DNA of 42,162 bases, taken from assembly GCF_021532375.1 (NCBI RefSeq), contig NZ_JAKGAP010000061.1, forward strand, positions 1-42,162, in the 5' to 3' direction. The number at the start of each line of letters is the position of its first letter. The first letter of the stretch is position 1. A program made the position numbers and the translations under genes. Origin of the DNA: Paenibacillus alkaliterrae. GTDB taxonomy: Bacteria; Bacillota; Bacilli; Paenibacillales; Paenibacillaceae. Positions 1 to 7,118 of the stretch are shown here, in pieces. The notes beneath the pieces were generated by a model that ran no database searches, was not told the origin of the DNA, and saw only the letters and a list, made by a program, of their open reading frames with translations.

Positions 1-392
1 TGGAACACAACCTTCATAATTCCTTGACTGCTCTGCGCAGGAAGTGCGCGATAATCGGTTTGCTCCATCACTTTGAATAAAGCGTCCAAGAAATTGCAAT
101 ACACAAATGGCTTCTCCTGCGAAGGAAGCATGAACGGACGGGAACGATTCTTCTCGCTTAGCCGTTCATTCATCGCATCAATATGCGCTTCCAATGTTTG
201 CATCACTTGTTGTTGCAGCGGCTGCAATGGCTCATTCCGTCCAAAGGAAGTAAACACCTGTCGGATGTAAAAGTTGGTCGTGTTATACAGATTTTTGGCA
301 TTCTGACACGCTTGATCCAGGTACGCAAACAACCGATGGCCAGGTTTGATCCACACTTGATGGGTCCTGTACGTGGACTTTGAATCTGACAT
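1..392 (-). CDS. tnpB: TnpB, RNA-guided endonuclease of an IS200/IS605-family element (N-terminal part, runs off the window)
   Basis: Reading the minus strand from the ATG at 392 gives 130 uninterrupted codons to the window edge. The start has a strong ribosome site (GGAGG about 7 nt upstream). The protein begins MSDSKSTYRTHQVWIKPGH and continues with the family's usual features: a putative-transposase N-terminal region with a segment like NLYNTTNFYIRQVF near residue 38, and the block ALPAQSSQGIMKVVF near residue 115. TnpB proteins of this family are RNA-guided DNA nucleases that keep the element in place. The RuvC residues and zinc ribbon lie outside the window. No tnpA is visible upstream, so this may be an IS1341-type (tnpB-only) element. 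The reading frame is intact as far as visible. Confidence 0.85.
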   Translation of the reverse strand, partial: MSDSKSTYRTHQVWIKPGHRLFAYLDQACQNAKNLYNTTNFYIRQVFTSFGRNEPLQPLQQQVMQTLEAHIDAMNERLSEKNRSRPFMLPSQEKPFVYCNFLDALFKVMEQTDYRALPAQSSQGIMKVVF

Positions 393-430
393 GACTTCAC
401 CTCCTTCCAGCCATAAAATACAAAAAAACA

Positions 431-444
431 CGAATGTATGTTCC
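431..444. promoter_or_regulatory. LexA/SOS-box-like palindrome upstream of tnpB
   Basis: The 14 bases CGAATGTATGTTCC, read on the minus strand as GGAACATACATTCG, resemble the Bacillus LexA (DinR) box CGAACNNNNGTTCG with two deviations. The site lies 39 nt upstream of the tnpB start, and a TATAAT-like minus-strand hexamer lies nearby (about 448-455). Control of tnpB by DNA damage is inference. Confidence 0.3.
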
Positions 445-488
445 CTATAATTTTATTATACCGCTAATAAATATGGAAGGAAAGATCT

Positions 489-545
489 TCTTGAGGGCGT
501 ATTCAGGAGGTCGCCGATTCACCTCGCCACTTGCAGAAGTGGGAG
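489..545. other. Two short hairpins, possible end region of the tnpB element
   Basis: GAGGT..ACCTC (about 491-509) and CACTT-GCAG-AAGTG (about 527-540) are closely spaced imperfect hairpins in the gap upstream of tnpB. IS200/IS605 elements have hairpin ends instead of terminal inverted repeats, so these may mark the left end. They could equally be the remnant right end of another element. The exact boundary and target site cannot be fixed here. Confidence 0.3.
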
Positions 546-646
546 TCCTCTCAGCGAAAATTGATAGATAACATCTATTATAACATGGATGGTAGATAGG
601 ACAATTTCCGTCCTTTCTCGCATGCATGGCGGAATGCCGATGGACT

Positions 647-672
647 GTTTCAATTTATGATTTACAGGGTAA
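647..672 (+). promoter_or_regulatory. SigB-type promoter of the ytxG-rsbW-sigB operon
   Basis: GTTTCA (647-652), a 14-nt spacer, then GGGTAA (667-672) fits the Bacillus general-stress sigma factor consensus (GTTTaa, 12-15 nt, GGGwAw). The -10 element lies 26 nt upstream of the ytxG ATG. It suggests SigB drives its own operon, as in Bacillus. Confidence 0.75.
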
Positions 673-698
673 CTAATGAATAAAAGGAAGCGGTGATC

Positions 699-1130
699 AT
701 GATGGATTCAATCTTACAAATCAGTGTTGCAGTTATAGCGGTCGCTTTTGTAGTGCTGATGTATTTTTTAGTCCAGACTTTGAAAACGTTGACGGGTGCT
801 TTGGAGGAAACCAAGAAAACGATCGGACAGCTCCGGGAGGAGGTATCGCAAATCAGCGTGGACGTGAAAGAGGCGGTTCATCACACGAACGCTATGACGA
901 TGGATGTTCGTTCGAAGCTTAGGTCGCTCGATATGATCTTTACCTCGGTAAATGATATCGGGCATGCGATTCATGCATTCACTGGAGCTGCGAGGGAGTC
1001 GGCGGCAAGCTTAACGGCTGCTTTGAAAAAAGAGAGACAGAAGCCGTTGAGGGAGCCCATGATGCTGAGTACGCTTTATGACGGAATTATTTCCAGTATT
1101 CGAATATGGAATAAAGTAAAAAAAATATAA
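699..1130 (+). CDS. ytxG: YtxG-like DUF948 general stress protein
   Basis: A protein of 143 residues with one N-terminal membrane helix (about residues 7-28, ISVAVIAVAFVVLMYFLVQT) and then a long polar helical, coiled-coil-like segment (about 30-110). This is the DUF948 layout. In Bacillus subtilis the DUF948 protein YtxG belongs to the SigB-dependent ytxGHJ operon. The molecular function is not known. I chose the ATG at 699 because AGGAAG ends 8 nt before it. An in-frame GTG at 693 is too close to that site. The gene follows a consensus SigB promoter and precedes rsbW by 39 nt, so it is probably cotranscribed with rsbW-sigB. Confidence 0.8.
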   Translation: MMDSILQISVAVIAVAFVVLMYFLVQTLKTLTGALEETKKTIGQLREEVSQISVDVKEAVHHTNAMTMDVRSKLRSLDMIFTSVNDIGHAIHAFTGAARESAASLTAALKKERQKPLREPMMLSTLYDGIISSIRIWNKVKKI

Positions 1131-1169
1131 GTTATAATAGAAACATACAAGAGAGGATAGAAGACGACT

Positions 1170-1610
1170 ATGAATCCAATCATCAGCTTAACGGTTCCGG
1201 CGAAAGCGGAATATGTCGATATGGTCAGACTCACATTATTTGGATTTGCAAATAAATTGGGCTTTTCCTATGAAGAAATTGAAGATATGAAGGTCGCGGT
1301 CACGGAGGCCTGTACAAACGTCGTGCTTTATGCGTACAGCAATCAACAGCCGGGGTCTATAGCTATTCGGTTTGAGGTAGGGGAGGAAGGCCTTTCGATT
1401 CACATAAAGGATGAGGGAAGCAGCTTTAAATACGAGCATTCAGACCATGAGCATGCTTCCCTGCACGATAAAGAGCTAAGCGAAGTGACGGCGGGCGGGC
1501 TTGGCATCTTTATGATGCATGCTCTGATGGACCGGGTTGAAGTGCTTACGGAAAGAGGCACAGAGGTGATTCTCACCAAGCTAATTGGTAGGAAAGAGGA
1601 GATGGCATGA
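1170..1610 (+). CDS. rsbW: Anti-sigma-B factor / serine kinase RsbW
   Basis: A protein of 146 residues with the GHKL (HATPase_c_2) fold of RsbW/SpoIIAB anti-sigma kinases. The N-box region reads VTEACTNVV, with Glu46 and Asn50 in the expected places. The glycine-rich ATP-lid region is near residues 108-114 (AGGLGIFMM). RsbW binds SigB and keeps it inactive. It also phosphorylates the anti-anti-sigma factor RsbV, and unphosphorylated RsbV makes it release SigB. The gene overlaps sigB by 4 nt (ATGA), so the two are translationally coupled. No rsbV is present directly upstream, unlike the Bacillus rsbV-rsbW-sigB-rsbX order. Confidence 0.88.
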   Translation: MNPIISLTVPAKAEYVDMVRLTLFGFANKLGFSYEEIEDMKVAVTEACTNVVLYAYSNQQPGSIAIRFEVGEEGLSIHIKDEGSSFKYEHSDHEHASLHDKELSEVTAGGLGIFMMHALMDRVEVLTERGTEVILTKLIGRKEEMA

Positions 1611-2377
1611 AGTCGAATTCATCCTGTCTGGATACGGAAGCCTTGATTGCGAAGATGAAACTGTATCAGGAAACGGATTGTAATGATACGGCAACGTTAT
1701 TACTGCAGCACTTTGAACCAATCGTGAAGATGGCTGCTAACAAAATGTCCCGCAGCCGGCCTGACCTCTATGAGGATCTCTATCAGGTCGGACAGCTTTC
1801 CCTGCTGCGCTTATTCAAGCAGTATGACAGCTCCCGCGAAATCCCGTTCGAGGGTTATGCGATGAAGAGCATAATCGGACATCTGAAAAATTATTTGCGC
1901 GACAAATCCTGGTATATTCAGGTGCCGAGACGAATCAAAGAGAAGGGCCTGCTTATTCAGCAGGCGATTGACCATTTGACGGTTGAGCTCGGGCATTCGC
2001 CGAAAATAGAAGAAATTGCGGCGCATCTGGAGCTGTCGGTCGAGGAAACGATCGAGGTGCTTTCCTGCCGTGAATCGTACCACTATGTCTCGCTCGATAC
2101 GCCGCTATCGAGCGAAGGCGAGAGCGCAGCTACGATAGGCGATCTTATCGGCTCGGACAAAGACGATTATCAGAACGTTGATAATCGTCTGGATCTGGAG
2201 GAGGCGCTGGATCAGTTGAAGGAAGAAGAGAAGACGGTACTTATTATGGCCTACCATCACGGGAAATCGCAGCGTGATATTGCCGATGAGCTTGGCGTAT
2301 CGCAGATGAGCGTATCCCGAATACAGAGGCGCGCGATCGAGAAGCTGAAGGTTTTGCTGGCCGAAAGCGGCGGTTAG
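1607..2377 (+). CDS. sigB: RNA polymerase general stress sigma factor SigB
   Basis: A 256-residue sigma-70-family protein of the SigB/SigF/SigG type. Region 2 includes DLYQVGQLSLLRLFKQYD and the core-binding and DNA-melting stretch to about residue 105. Region 3 follows (SPKIEEIAAHLELS). Region 4 is a helix-turn-helix near residues 210-250 (HGKSQRDIADELGVSQ). It directs RNA polymerase to promoters with GTTT and GGGTA motifs. The start overlaps the end of rsbW. No rsbX is seen downstream. The operon ends in a repeat element and a hairpin shared with the convergent ytxH-like gene. Confidence 0.9.
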   Translation: MKSNSSCLDTEALIAKMKLYQETDCNDTATLLLQHFEPIVKMAANKMSRSRPDLYEDLYQVGQLSLLRLFKQYDSSREIPFEGYAMKSIIGHLKNYLRDKSWYIQVPRRIKEKGLLIQQAIDHLTVELGHSPKIEEIAAHLELSVEETIEVLSCRESYHYVSLDTPLSSEGESAATIGDLIGSDKDDYQNVDNRLDLEEALDQLKEEEKTVLIMAYHHGKSQRDIADELGVSQMSVSRIQRRAIEKLKVLLAESGG

Positions 2378-2379
2378 TT

Positions 2380-2470
2380 GCGCACCAGAAGTGGTTCGAA
2401 AGGGCGGAGTTAGTGGAGAAATCCAGTATAGCGCGCCAAATGTGACTCGAGAATGGGACGAGTTGCATAA
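2380..2470. repeat. Dispersed intergenic repeat, copy A
   Basis: This 91-bp stretch after sigB aligns over its whole length, with a single one-base gap, to 15204-15295. I counted about 62 identical positions of 91, and many of the changes are transitions. The core around 2408-2427 (GAGTTAGTGGAGAAATCCAG) contains a small hairpin, TGGA-GAAA-TCCA. It looks like a diverged family of intergenic elements. Function is unknown. Confidence 0.45.
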
Positions 2471-2494
2471 GTCAGATGAAATTTGAGGAATAAT

Positions 2495-2541
2495 GAGGCC
2501 GACCTGCGCAGCATATGCTGTCTTTGGTCAGCCTCGCTTTT
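2495..2541. terminator. Bidirectional terminator hairpin between sigB and ytxH
   Basis: GAGGCCGACC (2495-2504) pairs with GGTCAGCCTC (2526-2535), and CAGCATATGCTG forms the apical stem. The plus-strand hairpin is followed by GCTTTTA. It lies between two convergent genes and could end both transcripts. Confidence 0.6.
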
Positions 2542-2612
2542 ATGTTTCAGCTGCTATTACATAGCGAAACGAGCTTTTGCCATATGGCGGCTCCACTCGG
2601 TTCGCTTACCCA

Positions 2613-2753
2613 TTATTGCTTCGGATCAGGGATCATGCCATTCTCGATAATTTCCGTGTTCGTTTTCATTTTATCCATATCTTTGCCGAGCTTGACCATT
2701 TCTTTCACCGTGGGCGCCATGGAATTGGTTGTCTCCTTGAGCTCCTCTTTCAT
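2613..2753 (-). pseudogene. Small ORF, probable frameshifted C-terminal part of the ytxH-like gene
   Basis: A 46-residue ORF starts 4 nt after the ytxH-like stop codon, in a different frame. It begins MKEELKETTNSMAPTVKEM and has the same Lys/Glu/Thr-rich helical character as the end of the upstream protein. Reading this frame back through the stop gives an open join of the form LIRLGVKAMKEELKE, which would continue the amphipathic helix. The simplest reading is one small indel near 2765-2780 that split an ancestral protein of about 155 residues. A separate, translationally coupled small protein is the alternative, but no clear ribosome site precedes the ATG. Confidence 0.45.
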
Positions 2754-2757
2754 GGCT

Positions 2758-3081
2758 TTAACTCCCAGTCGTATTAAGCTCGTCCTTAACGTCTTCTTTG
2801 GTCGTGGAGAGGGAGTCCATCACCTTCTGATTAGATTGCTTGGCATGGTCCACCATCTCAGTGGCCTCCTCTTTGATGGTGCTAGCGAAGTCCTTCGTGC
2901 TTTGACCTACGTTTGAGGCGATATCTTTCGTTTTCTGGCTGATGGCTTGGCATGTATTTGCGAGATCCTCGCGGAACTTCGCACCCGATTTCGGCGCTAG
3001 CAGCAATGCTGAAATCGCGCCGATGGCACCTCCTACGATTGCTCCCAACAATAGGCCGTTGCTTGTTTGCTGTTGTGACAT
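2758..3081 (-). CDS. ytxH: YtxH-domain general stress protein
   Basis: A 107-residue protein. The N-terminal hydrophobic glycine/alanine helix followed by LLLAPKSGAKFREDL (about residues 26-40) is the YtxH signature. The rest is a polar helical tail. The start has a good ribosome site (AAGGAGAG on the minus strand). YtxH is a SigB-dependent membrane-associated stress protein of unknown activity in Bacillus, which fits its place beside rsbW-sigB. I found no clear SigB-type promoter directly upstream. The C-terminus looks truncated by a frameshift (see 2613-2753). Confidence 0.8.
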   Translation of the reverse strand: MSQQQTSNGLLLGAIVGGAIGAISALLLAPKSGAKFREDLANTCQAISQKTKDIASNVGQSTKDFASTIKEEATEMVDHAKQSNQKVMDSLSTTKEDVKDELNTTGS

Positions 3082-3422
3082 GTTTCATCTCTCCTTTTAT
3101 AAGAATTTCAATTTCATAATAGTATTTAAACGATATCCGCTTGTTTGAAACAAAGCATTAGCAGACGAGAGGCAAGCGCAGACTTATCGATTTCCAAGGA
3201 AGCCACGCTTACCTTTTCCGAAATGTCAGAACCTCAGGAGAGCGAAGTTGCTGGATTTGTCCACGATAGAGCAACGTATCAAGTAACGCGGCAATCGGCA
3301 AGAAACGGATAGCGGTTGAGCAGGATTTCCCAAGGCAATAAAGGTCGGTATATAGTAAACTAAGGAGAAGCTATACTTTTTGCAGTTAAGTGCATATGGG
3401 ATTGCAGTATACTTAAAAGGAA
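3082..3422. other. Intergenic region between ytxH and the xylan-locus regulators
   Basis: No convincing gene is seen in these 341 bases. The stretch holds the divergent promoter regions of ytxH (minus strand) and of the response regulator (plus strand), with AT-rich TATACT/TATAC-like hexamers near 3372 and 3408. No hairpin or known riboswitch motif was recognised. Confidence 0.4.
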
Positions 3423-3436
3423 TGAAAACGGTTACT
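3423..3436 (+). promoter_or_regulatory. CcpA catabolite-response element (cre)-like site
   Basis: TGAAAACGGTTACT matches the cre consensus TGWAANCGNTNWCA at 13 of 14 positions. It lies 177 nt upstream of the YesN-type regulator. CcpA binding here would repress the xylan regulators in the presence of preferred sugars. Confidence 0.5.
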
Positions 3437-3450
3437 AAAAGTGTAAGGAG

Positions 3451-3510
3451 TTAATGAACCAAGACTTAATGAACCAAGACTTAATGAACCAAGACTTAAT
3501 GAACCATGAG
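3451..3510 (+). repeat. Four tandem copies of a 15-bp unit
   Basis: The unit TTAATGAACCAAGAC is repeated exactly three times (3451-3495). A fourth, imperfect copy ends in CATGAG (3496-3510). The period is a multiple of three, and the repeats stay open in one frame (see the micro-ORF). Confidence 0.95.
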
Positions 3511-3522
3511 TTATATAGATAG
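3454..3522 (+). CDS. Repeat-encoded micro-ORF (leader peptide candidate)
   Basis: The tandem repeat is an open frame of 22 codons: three MNQDL units, then MNHELYR and a TAG stop. TAAGGAG ends 3 nt before the first ATG, which is short for a ribosome site. The second ATG has a longer spacing. The peptide ends 77 nt before the response regulator gene. It could be a translated leader of that mRNA. The frame may also be accidental, because any 15-bp repeat without a stop stays open. Confidence 0.25.
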   Translation: MNQDLMNQDLMNQDLMNHELYR

Positions 3523-3599
3523 GATAGCTAACCGGCAAGGCATCAGCGAACTTGAGCGAATATCCAGCCGAATGAAGACAATGGCGTCAAGGGGGACGA

Positions 3600-5171
3600 A
3601 TGATGTTCAAGGTAGTTTTGGTTGACGATGAATTGTACGCGAGACAGGGCTTAAAGCAATTTACCGACTGGAATAAATATGGATTCGATATTGTAGCCGA
3701 GGCTGCGAACGGCGAAGAGGCGCTGCATGTGATCGAGCAGACCCAGCCGGATTTGGTCGTTACCGACATTCGGATGCCGGTGCTGGACGGACTGGAGCTG
3801 ATACGGGCGGTGAAGGAGAGGAAGAAAGCGGAGCCCTCGTTTATTATCGTCAGCGGGTACGGCGATTTTAAATATGCGCAGAAGGCGGTTCGTTTCGGCG
3901 TTAATGACTTTATTTTGAAGCCGATCGACGAGGAGGAAATGGAGCAGACGCTTCAAACCTTGAGCGAAACGCTAAGCAGAAACATGCAGTTTCAAGCGGA
4001 CCGGGCGCGGTTGCTGGGCCAATCCTTCTTCGAAAGTCTATTGACGGGAACGCTGGAAAAGGATTTGTCTCCCGATATGATGCGGGCAATGGGGCTGAGG
4101 GACGATGAGGAGCTGCGTTATTTCGACGTAGAACTCAACGACCTTCAGCTTGCTCATGACTATTCGGAAGGACGATGGAAGACGGACGTTGCTGACGCGA
4201 TCGCTTCCGCAATCGGCCAAGAGTCTATCTATGTCCATGAGCGGCAGCGGGGCGTGTTCGGGTTTGTGGCGGGAAAACAAAGCTGGACGCGGCATGAACG
4301 CTGCTGGAAGCAGTTTGCCGTTCTTCTGCAGCAGCGGCTTCGCGACCAACTAGGCGCGAATGTTATTCTTTACGGAGGGAAGGCGGTATCAGCGGCTGAG
4401 CTCATCCCCGAGTCGTTTCGAACGGCCGGCGAAGCATGGAGGCATAAATACGCCTCGGCCGGCAACGGGCCGCTGCTGTTCGAGGAAATGGAAGGCTGCC
4501 CGGTCAAATACCTGGAGATGGACGACAGTTCGGTTGCGAGGTTAATGGTAGCGATCGAAGAGAATGATCCGTTGGCTGTGTCTCGCATGATTGACGAAAT
4601 CTTTGAAAGATTCCTAACGGAGCGTTATGCGCCGGATGCGGTGGTTAGGACGATAACCCGGTTCTTCTTCGGCGTCGTGCGGATCATTGAAAGCATGCAG
4701 GGCGATAAAAACGAATTGCTGTCGTTGGATGCGATGCACACCTGGTCGCAGACGCCCGCTACTTTACAAGGACTTAAAGCCAGGTTTATAAGCTTTGTTC
4801 AGGAAAGCTCGGCTTATATCGCAGAGCTTCGAAAAAATAATACGAAAGGCAGCATTCAAAAGATCAAACAATATATCGAGGAGCATTACGATCAAAACCT
4901 GAGTCTAAAAAGCATAGCGGCTGTTTTTTATATGAATCCGGTCTATTTGGGACAGCTGTTCAAGAAAACATACGGCGTCTATTTCAATGAGTTTTTGCTT
5001 CAAACCCGCATGAAAGAAGCGAAACGTCTGCTTCGTCAGACGGGGCTTCGCGTGTACGAAATCGCGGATAAAATCGGCTATAACAACGCGGACTATTTCG
5101 TGACCCAGTTCGAGAAGGCGGAGCAGAAGACACCGAGCGAATACCGCAGCGCCATGAAATCCAATAAATAA
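3600..5171 (+). CDS. YesN-type response regulator (REC + AraC HTH), regulator of the xylan-oligosaccharide locus
   Basis: A 523-residue protein. The N-terminal receiver domain (1-120) has acidic residues Asp9/Asp10, phospho-acceptor Asp56 in VVTDIRMP, and the lysine of ILKP. A middle region of about 280 residues is typical of YesN proteins. A C-terminal AraC/XylS double helix-turn-helix (about 415-520) contains IAAVFYMNPVYLGQLFKK and IADKIGYNNADYFVTQFEK. It is likely phosphorylated by the kinase encoded 16 nt downstream and would activate the importer operon starting at 7119. In Paenibacillus such pairs flank the aldouronate cluster. ATG 3600 follows GGGGG, and a second ATG is directly adjacent. 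Confidence 0.87.
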   Translation: MMFKVVLVDDELYARQGLKQFTDWNKYGFDIVAEAANGEEALHVIEQTQPDLVVTDIRMPVLDGLELIRAVKERKKAEPSFIIVSGYGDFKYAQKAVRFGVNDFILKPIDEEEMEQTLQTLSETLSRNMQFQADRARLLGQSFFESLLTGTLEKDLSPDMMRAMGLRDDEELRYFDVELNDLQLAHDYSEGRWKTDVADAIASAIGQESIYVHERQRGVFGFVAGKQSWTRHERCWKQFAVLLQQRLRDQLGANVILYGGKAVSAAELIPESFRTAGEAWRHKYASAGNGPLLFEEMEGCPVKYLEMDDSSVARLMVAIEENDPLAVSRMIDEIFERFLTERYAPDAVVRTITRFFFGVVRIIESMQGDKNELLSLDAMHTWSQTPATLQGLKARFISFVQESSAYIAELRKNNTKGSIQKIKQYIEEHYDQNLSLKSIAAVFYMNPVYLGQLFKKTYGVYFNEFLLQTRMKEAKRLLRQTGLRVYEIADKIGYNNADYFVTQFEKAEQKTPSEYRSAMKSNK

Positions 5172-5187
5172 GGTCTGGTGGTTCTAC

Positions 5188-6948
5188 ATGCCGAAACTGA
5201 GCTTAAATCATGTGAAGCTGCGGGACAAAATGCTGCTCATCTATTTTTTATGCGTGCTGATCCCGATCGTACTGACCAATGTGATCTTTTATAACGTTAC
5301 GACGAACAACGTCAAAAACCAAAAAATGAAGGATATCGCCATCACAGTCGAGAAGGCAAGGAACGACCTTCGTTCCCAAATCGATATCGCGCTTGGAATC
5401 TCCGCGGTGTTAAACACGGATTACTTCTTAAACGAAAGCTTGGAGAGAATATACAAAACCGACGGTGAATATGTAGACAGCTACAATACCGACATCGTTT
5501 GGATTTTGAACAAATACAGTCCGGTATATAAATCCATAAAGCAAATTACGATATTTACGGACAATCCGACCATCATAGGCGGAGGATACGTCATACCGAT
5601 CACGGAAAAGGTTGAAAATGCCGAGTGGTACCGGGAAATCAATCAGACGACCTATCCGATCGTTGTCCGCAACAGCGAAATGGGCGCGTTCGGTCATGAA
5701 AATATGTACAGCGTCATTCGAAAGCTTAATTATTCCGCCGATCAGAATGAGTGGCAAAAAATCGTAAAAATCGATATTCACGCCGATGCGATCAGGCAGG
5801 TGTTCAGCTCTATCGCACTGGATGGCGACGTCTTCTTGATTGACGAGGACAACGTGATCCACTATTCGAACCGGCGCGATATCGATTGGGTGTTTCAAAA
5901 GGCCGTTTATTCGCCAGCCTTATTGACAAACGATTCTTTTCTTTTTGAAGAACGTTATTCCAGCATCAACAATTTCGGCGAATGGTCGATCGTGCTTGCG
6001 ATGTCTGAACAGAAGGTGCTGGAGGAGGTTCGGAAGTCTAAAGCATTCGTTTATTATTTGGCTCTGACTAATATATTGGTTCCGACGCTGATCATCGTAT
6101 GGATTATGAATTCGCTGAGCACCCGCCTCGTCGGACTGCTGAGGCATATGAAGAAGGTGAAGCACGGCTCCTTCCAAACGGTAGCGTACGGGGATCACCG
6201 GGACGAAATCGGGCAGCTCACAAGCGAATTCAACCGGATGACCTTGCAAATTAAAACCTTGATTGACGACGTCTACGTCGCTGATATCCAGAAGAAGGAC
6301 CTTGAGCTGAAACGGAATCAAGCGCAGCTGCATGCGCTGCAAAGCCAAATCAACCCCCATTTCCTGTTTAACGCGCTTGCGACCATTCGAACGCGGAGCA
6401 TGATGAAAAACGAAGTGGAAACGGCTAAAATCATTCACAATATGGCAAAGATATTCCGAAAATCGCTGCAATGGGGCAAGGATTGGGTCAGCATCCGGGA
6501 AGAGATGGATTTGGTGCTCTGCTTTTTAGAAATTCAAAAGTATCGCTTTGCCGACAAGCTGAACTATCGAATCGAGGTGGACGATTCCGCATATAGCTGT
6601 ATCATTCCTAAAATGATGCTTCAGCCATTGGTGGAGAATGCGAGCATTCACGGCATCGAGCCGATCAAGGAAGAAGGGCTGATCGATATTAGAATCGAGC
6701 ATAAGGGCGGTTCGCTATACTTTACCGTAAAGGATAACGGCGTCGGCATGAACGCGGAGGAGCTTGGACGGATGATGAGGTCGATGCATGAGAGCGAAGA
6801 GATGGGGGACAACGTAGGTATCAAAAACATCTATTACCGGTTGCAAATGTATTTCAACGGTGAAGCCGATTTCGAAATAACAAGCTCTCCGGGAGAAGGG
6901 ACGCTGGTCCATATACGCGTACCGGAGCGAAGCGGCAAAAAAATATAA
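5188..6948 (+). CDS. YesM-type sensor histidine kinase for the xylan-oligosaccharide locus
   Basis: A 586-residue membrane kinase. TM1 is at about 15-36. An extracellular Cache-like sensor spans about 37-285, and TM2 is at about 286-308. A HAMP linker includes DEIGQLTSEFNRM. The His_kinase (PF06580) box is SQINPHFLFNALATIR with phospho-accepting His391. A GHKL ATPase carries PLVENASIHG and DNGVGM. It is cotranscribed with the response regulator (16-nt gap). The ligand is probably a xylan fragment or the loaded binding protein, judged from context only. A strong hairpin follows the gene. Confidence 0.87.
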   Translation: MPKLSLNHVKLRDKMLLIYFLCVLIPIVLTNVIFYNVTTNNVKNQKMKDIAITVEKARNDLRSQIDIALGISAVLNTDYFLNESLERIYKTDGEYVDSYNTDIVWILNKYSPVYKSIKQITIFTDNPTIIGGGYVIPITEKVENAEWYREINQTTYPIVVRNSEMGAFGHENMYSVIRKLNYSADQNEWQKIVKIDIHADAIRQVFSSIALDGDVFLIDEDNVIHYSNRRDIDWVFQKAVYSPALLTNDSFLFEERYSSINNFGEWSIVLAMSEQKVLEEVRKSKAFVYYLALTNILVPTLIIVWIMNSLSTRLVGLLRHMKKVKHGSFQTVAYGDHRDEIGQLTSEFNRMTLQIKTLIDDVYVADIQKKDLELKRNQAQLHALQSQINPHFLFNALATIRTRSMMKNEVETAKIIHNMAKIFRKSLQWGKDWVSIREEMDLVLCFLEIQKYRFADKLNYRIEVDDSAYSCIIPKMMLQPLVENASIHGIEPIKEEGLIDIRIEHKGGSLYFTVKDNGVGMNAEELGRMMRSMHESEEMGDNVGIKNIYYRLQMYFNGEADFEITSSPGEGTLVHIRVPERSGKKI

Positions 6949-6955
6949 AATCTAA

Positions 6956-6993
6956 CGCGGATCGAGTGTCGGAACCCCCGATATCGATCCGCG
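6956..6993 (+). terminator. Strong hairpin after the two-component genes
   Basis: CGCGGATCGA (6956-6965) pairs perfectly with TCGATCCGCG (6984-6993), with an inner TCGG/CCGA stem. No U-tract follows directly, so it may be an imperfect terminator or a 3' stabilising stem. It separates the regulator genes from the importer operon. Confidence 0.5.
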
Positions 6994-7048
6994 CTGCCGT
7001 TAAGTTGTTTGTTTTTGAAAGTAAAACCTTTAGTTTGCGGGGTAACAG

Positions 7049-7071
7049 GGAAATCGTTTTCATTCTATACT
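7049..7071 (+). promoter_or_regulatory. cre site overlapping the promoter of the xylan importer operon
   Basis: The minus-strand 14-mer at 7049-7062, TGAAAACGATTTCC, matches the cre consensus at 13 of 14 positions. It lies just upstream of a TATACT hexamer (7066-7071), 48 nt before the lipoprotein gene. No good -35 box is present, which suits an activator-dependent promoter. A second, weaker cre-like 14-mer, TGAAAGTGCTTACA, sits at 7071-7084. Confidence 0.55.
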
Positions 7072-7118
7072 GAAAGTGCTTACAAAACAATGACTGTTGA
7101 AAGGGGATTGCTTCAAAC

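Noticed and set aside
2515..2916. Plus-strand ORF of 133 codons opposite the ytxH-like gene
   Set aside because: It starts inside the terminator and runs antisense to a recognised family. The minus strand explains the coding signal.
3082..3180. SigB promoter for the ytxH-like gene
   Set aside because: GTTTCA and GGATAT are present on the minus strand, but only 7 nt apart, well below the 12-15 nt needed.
3451..3510. CRISPR array
   Set aside because: The units are 15 bp and directly adjacent without spacers, so this is a simple tandem repeat.
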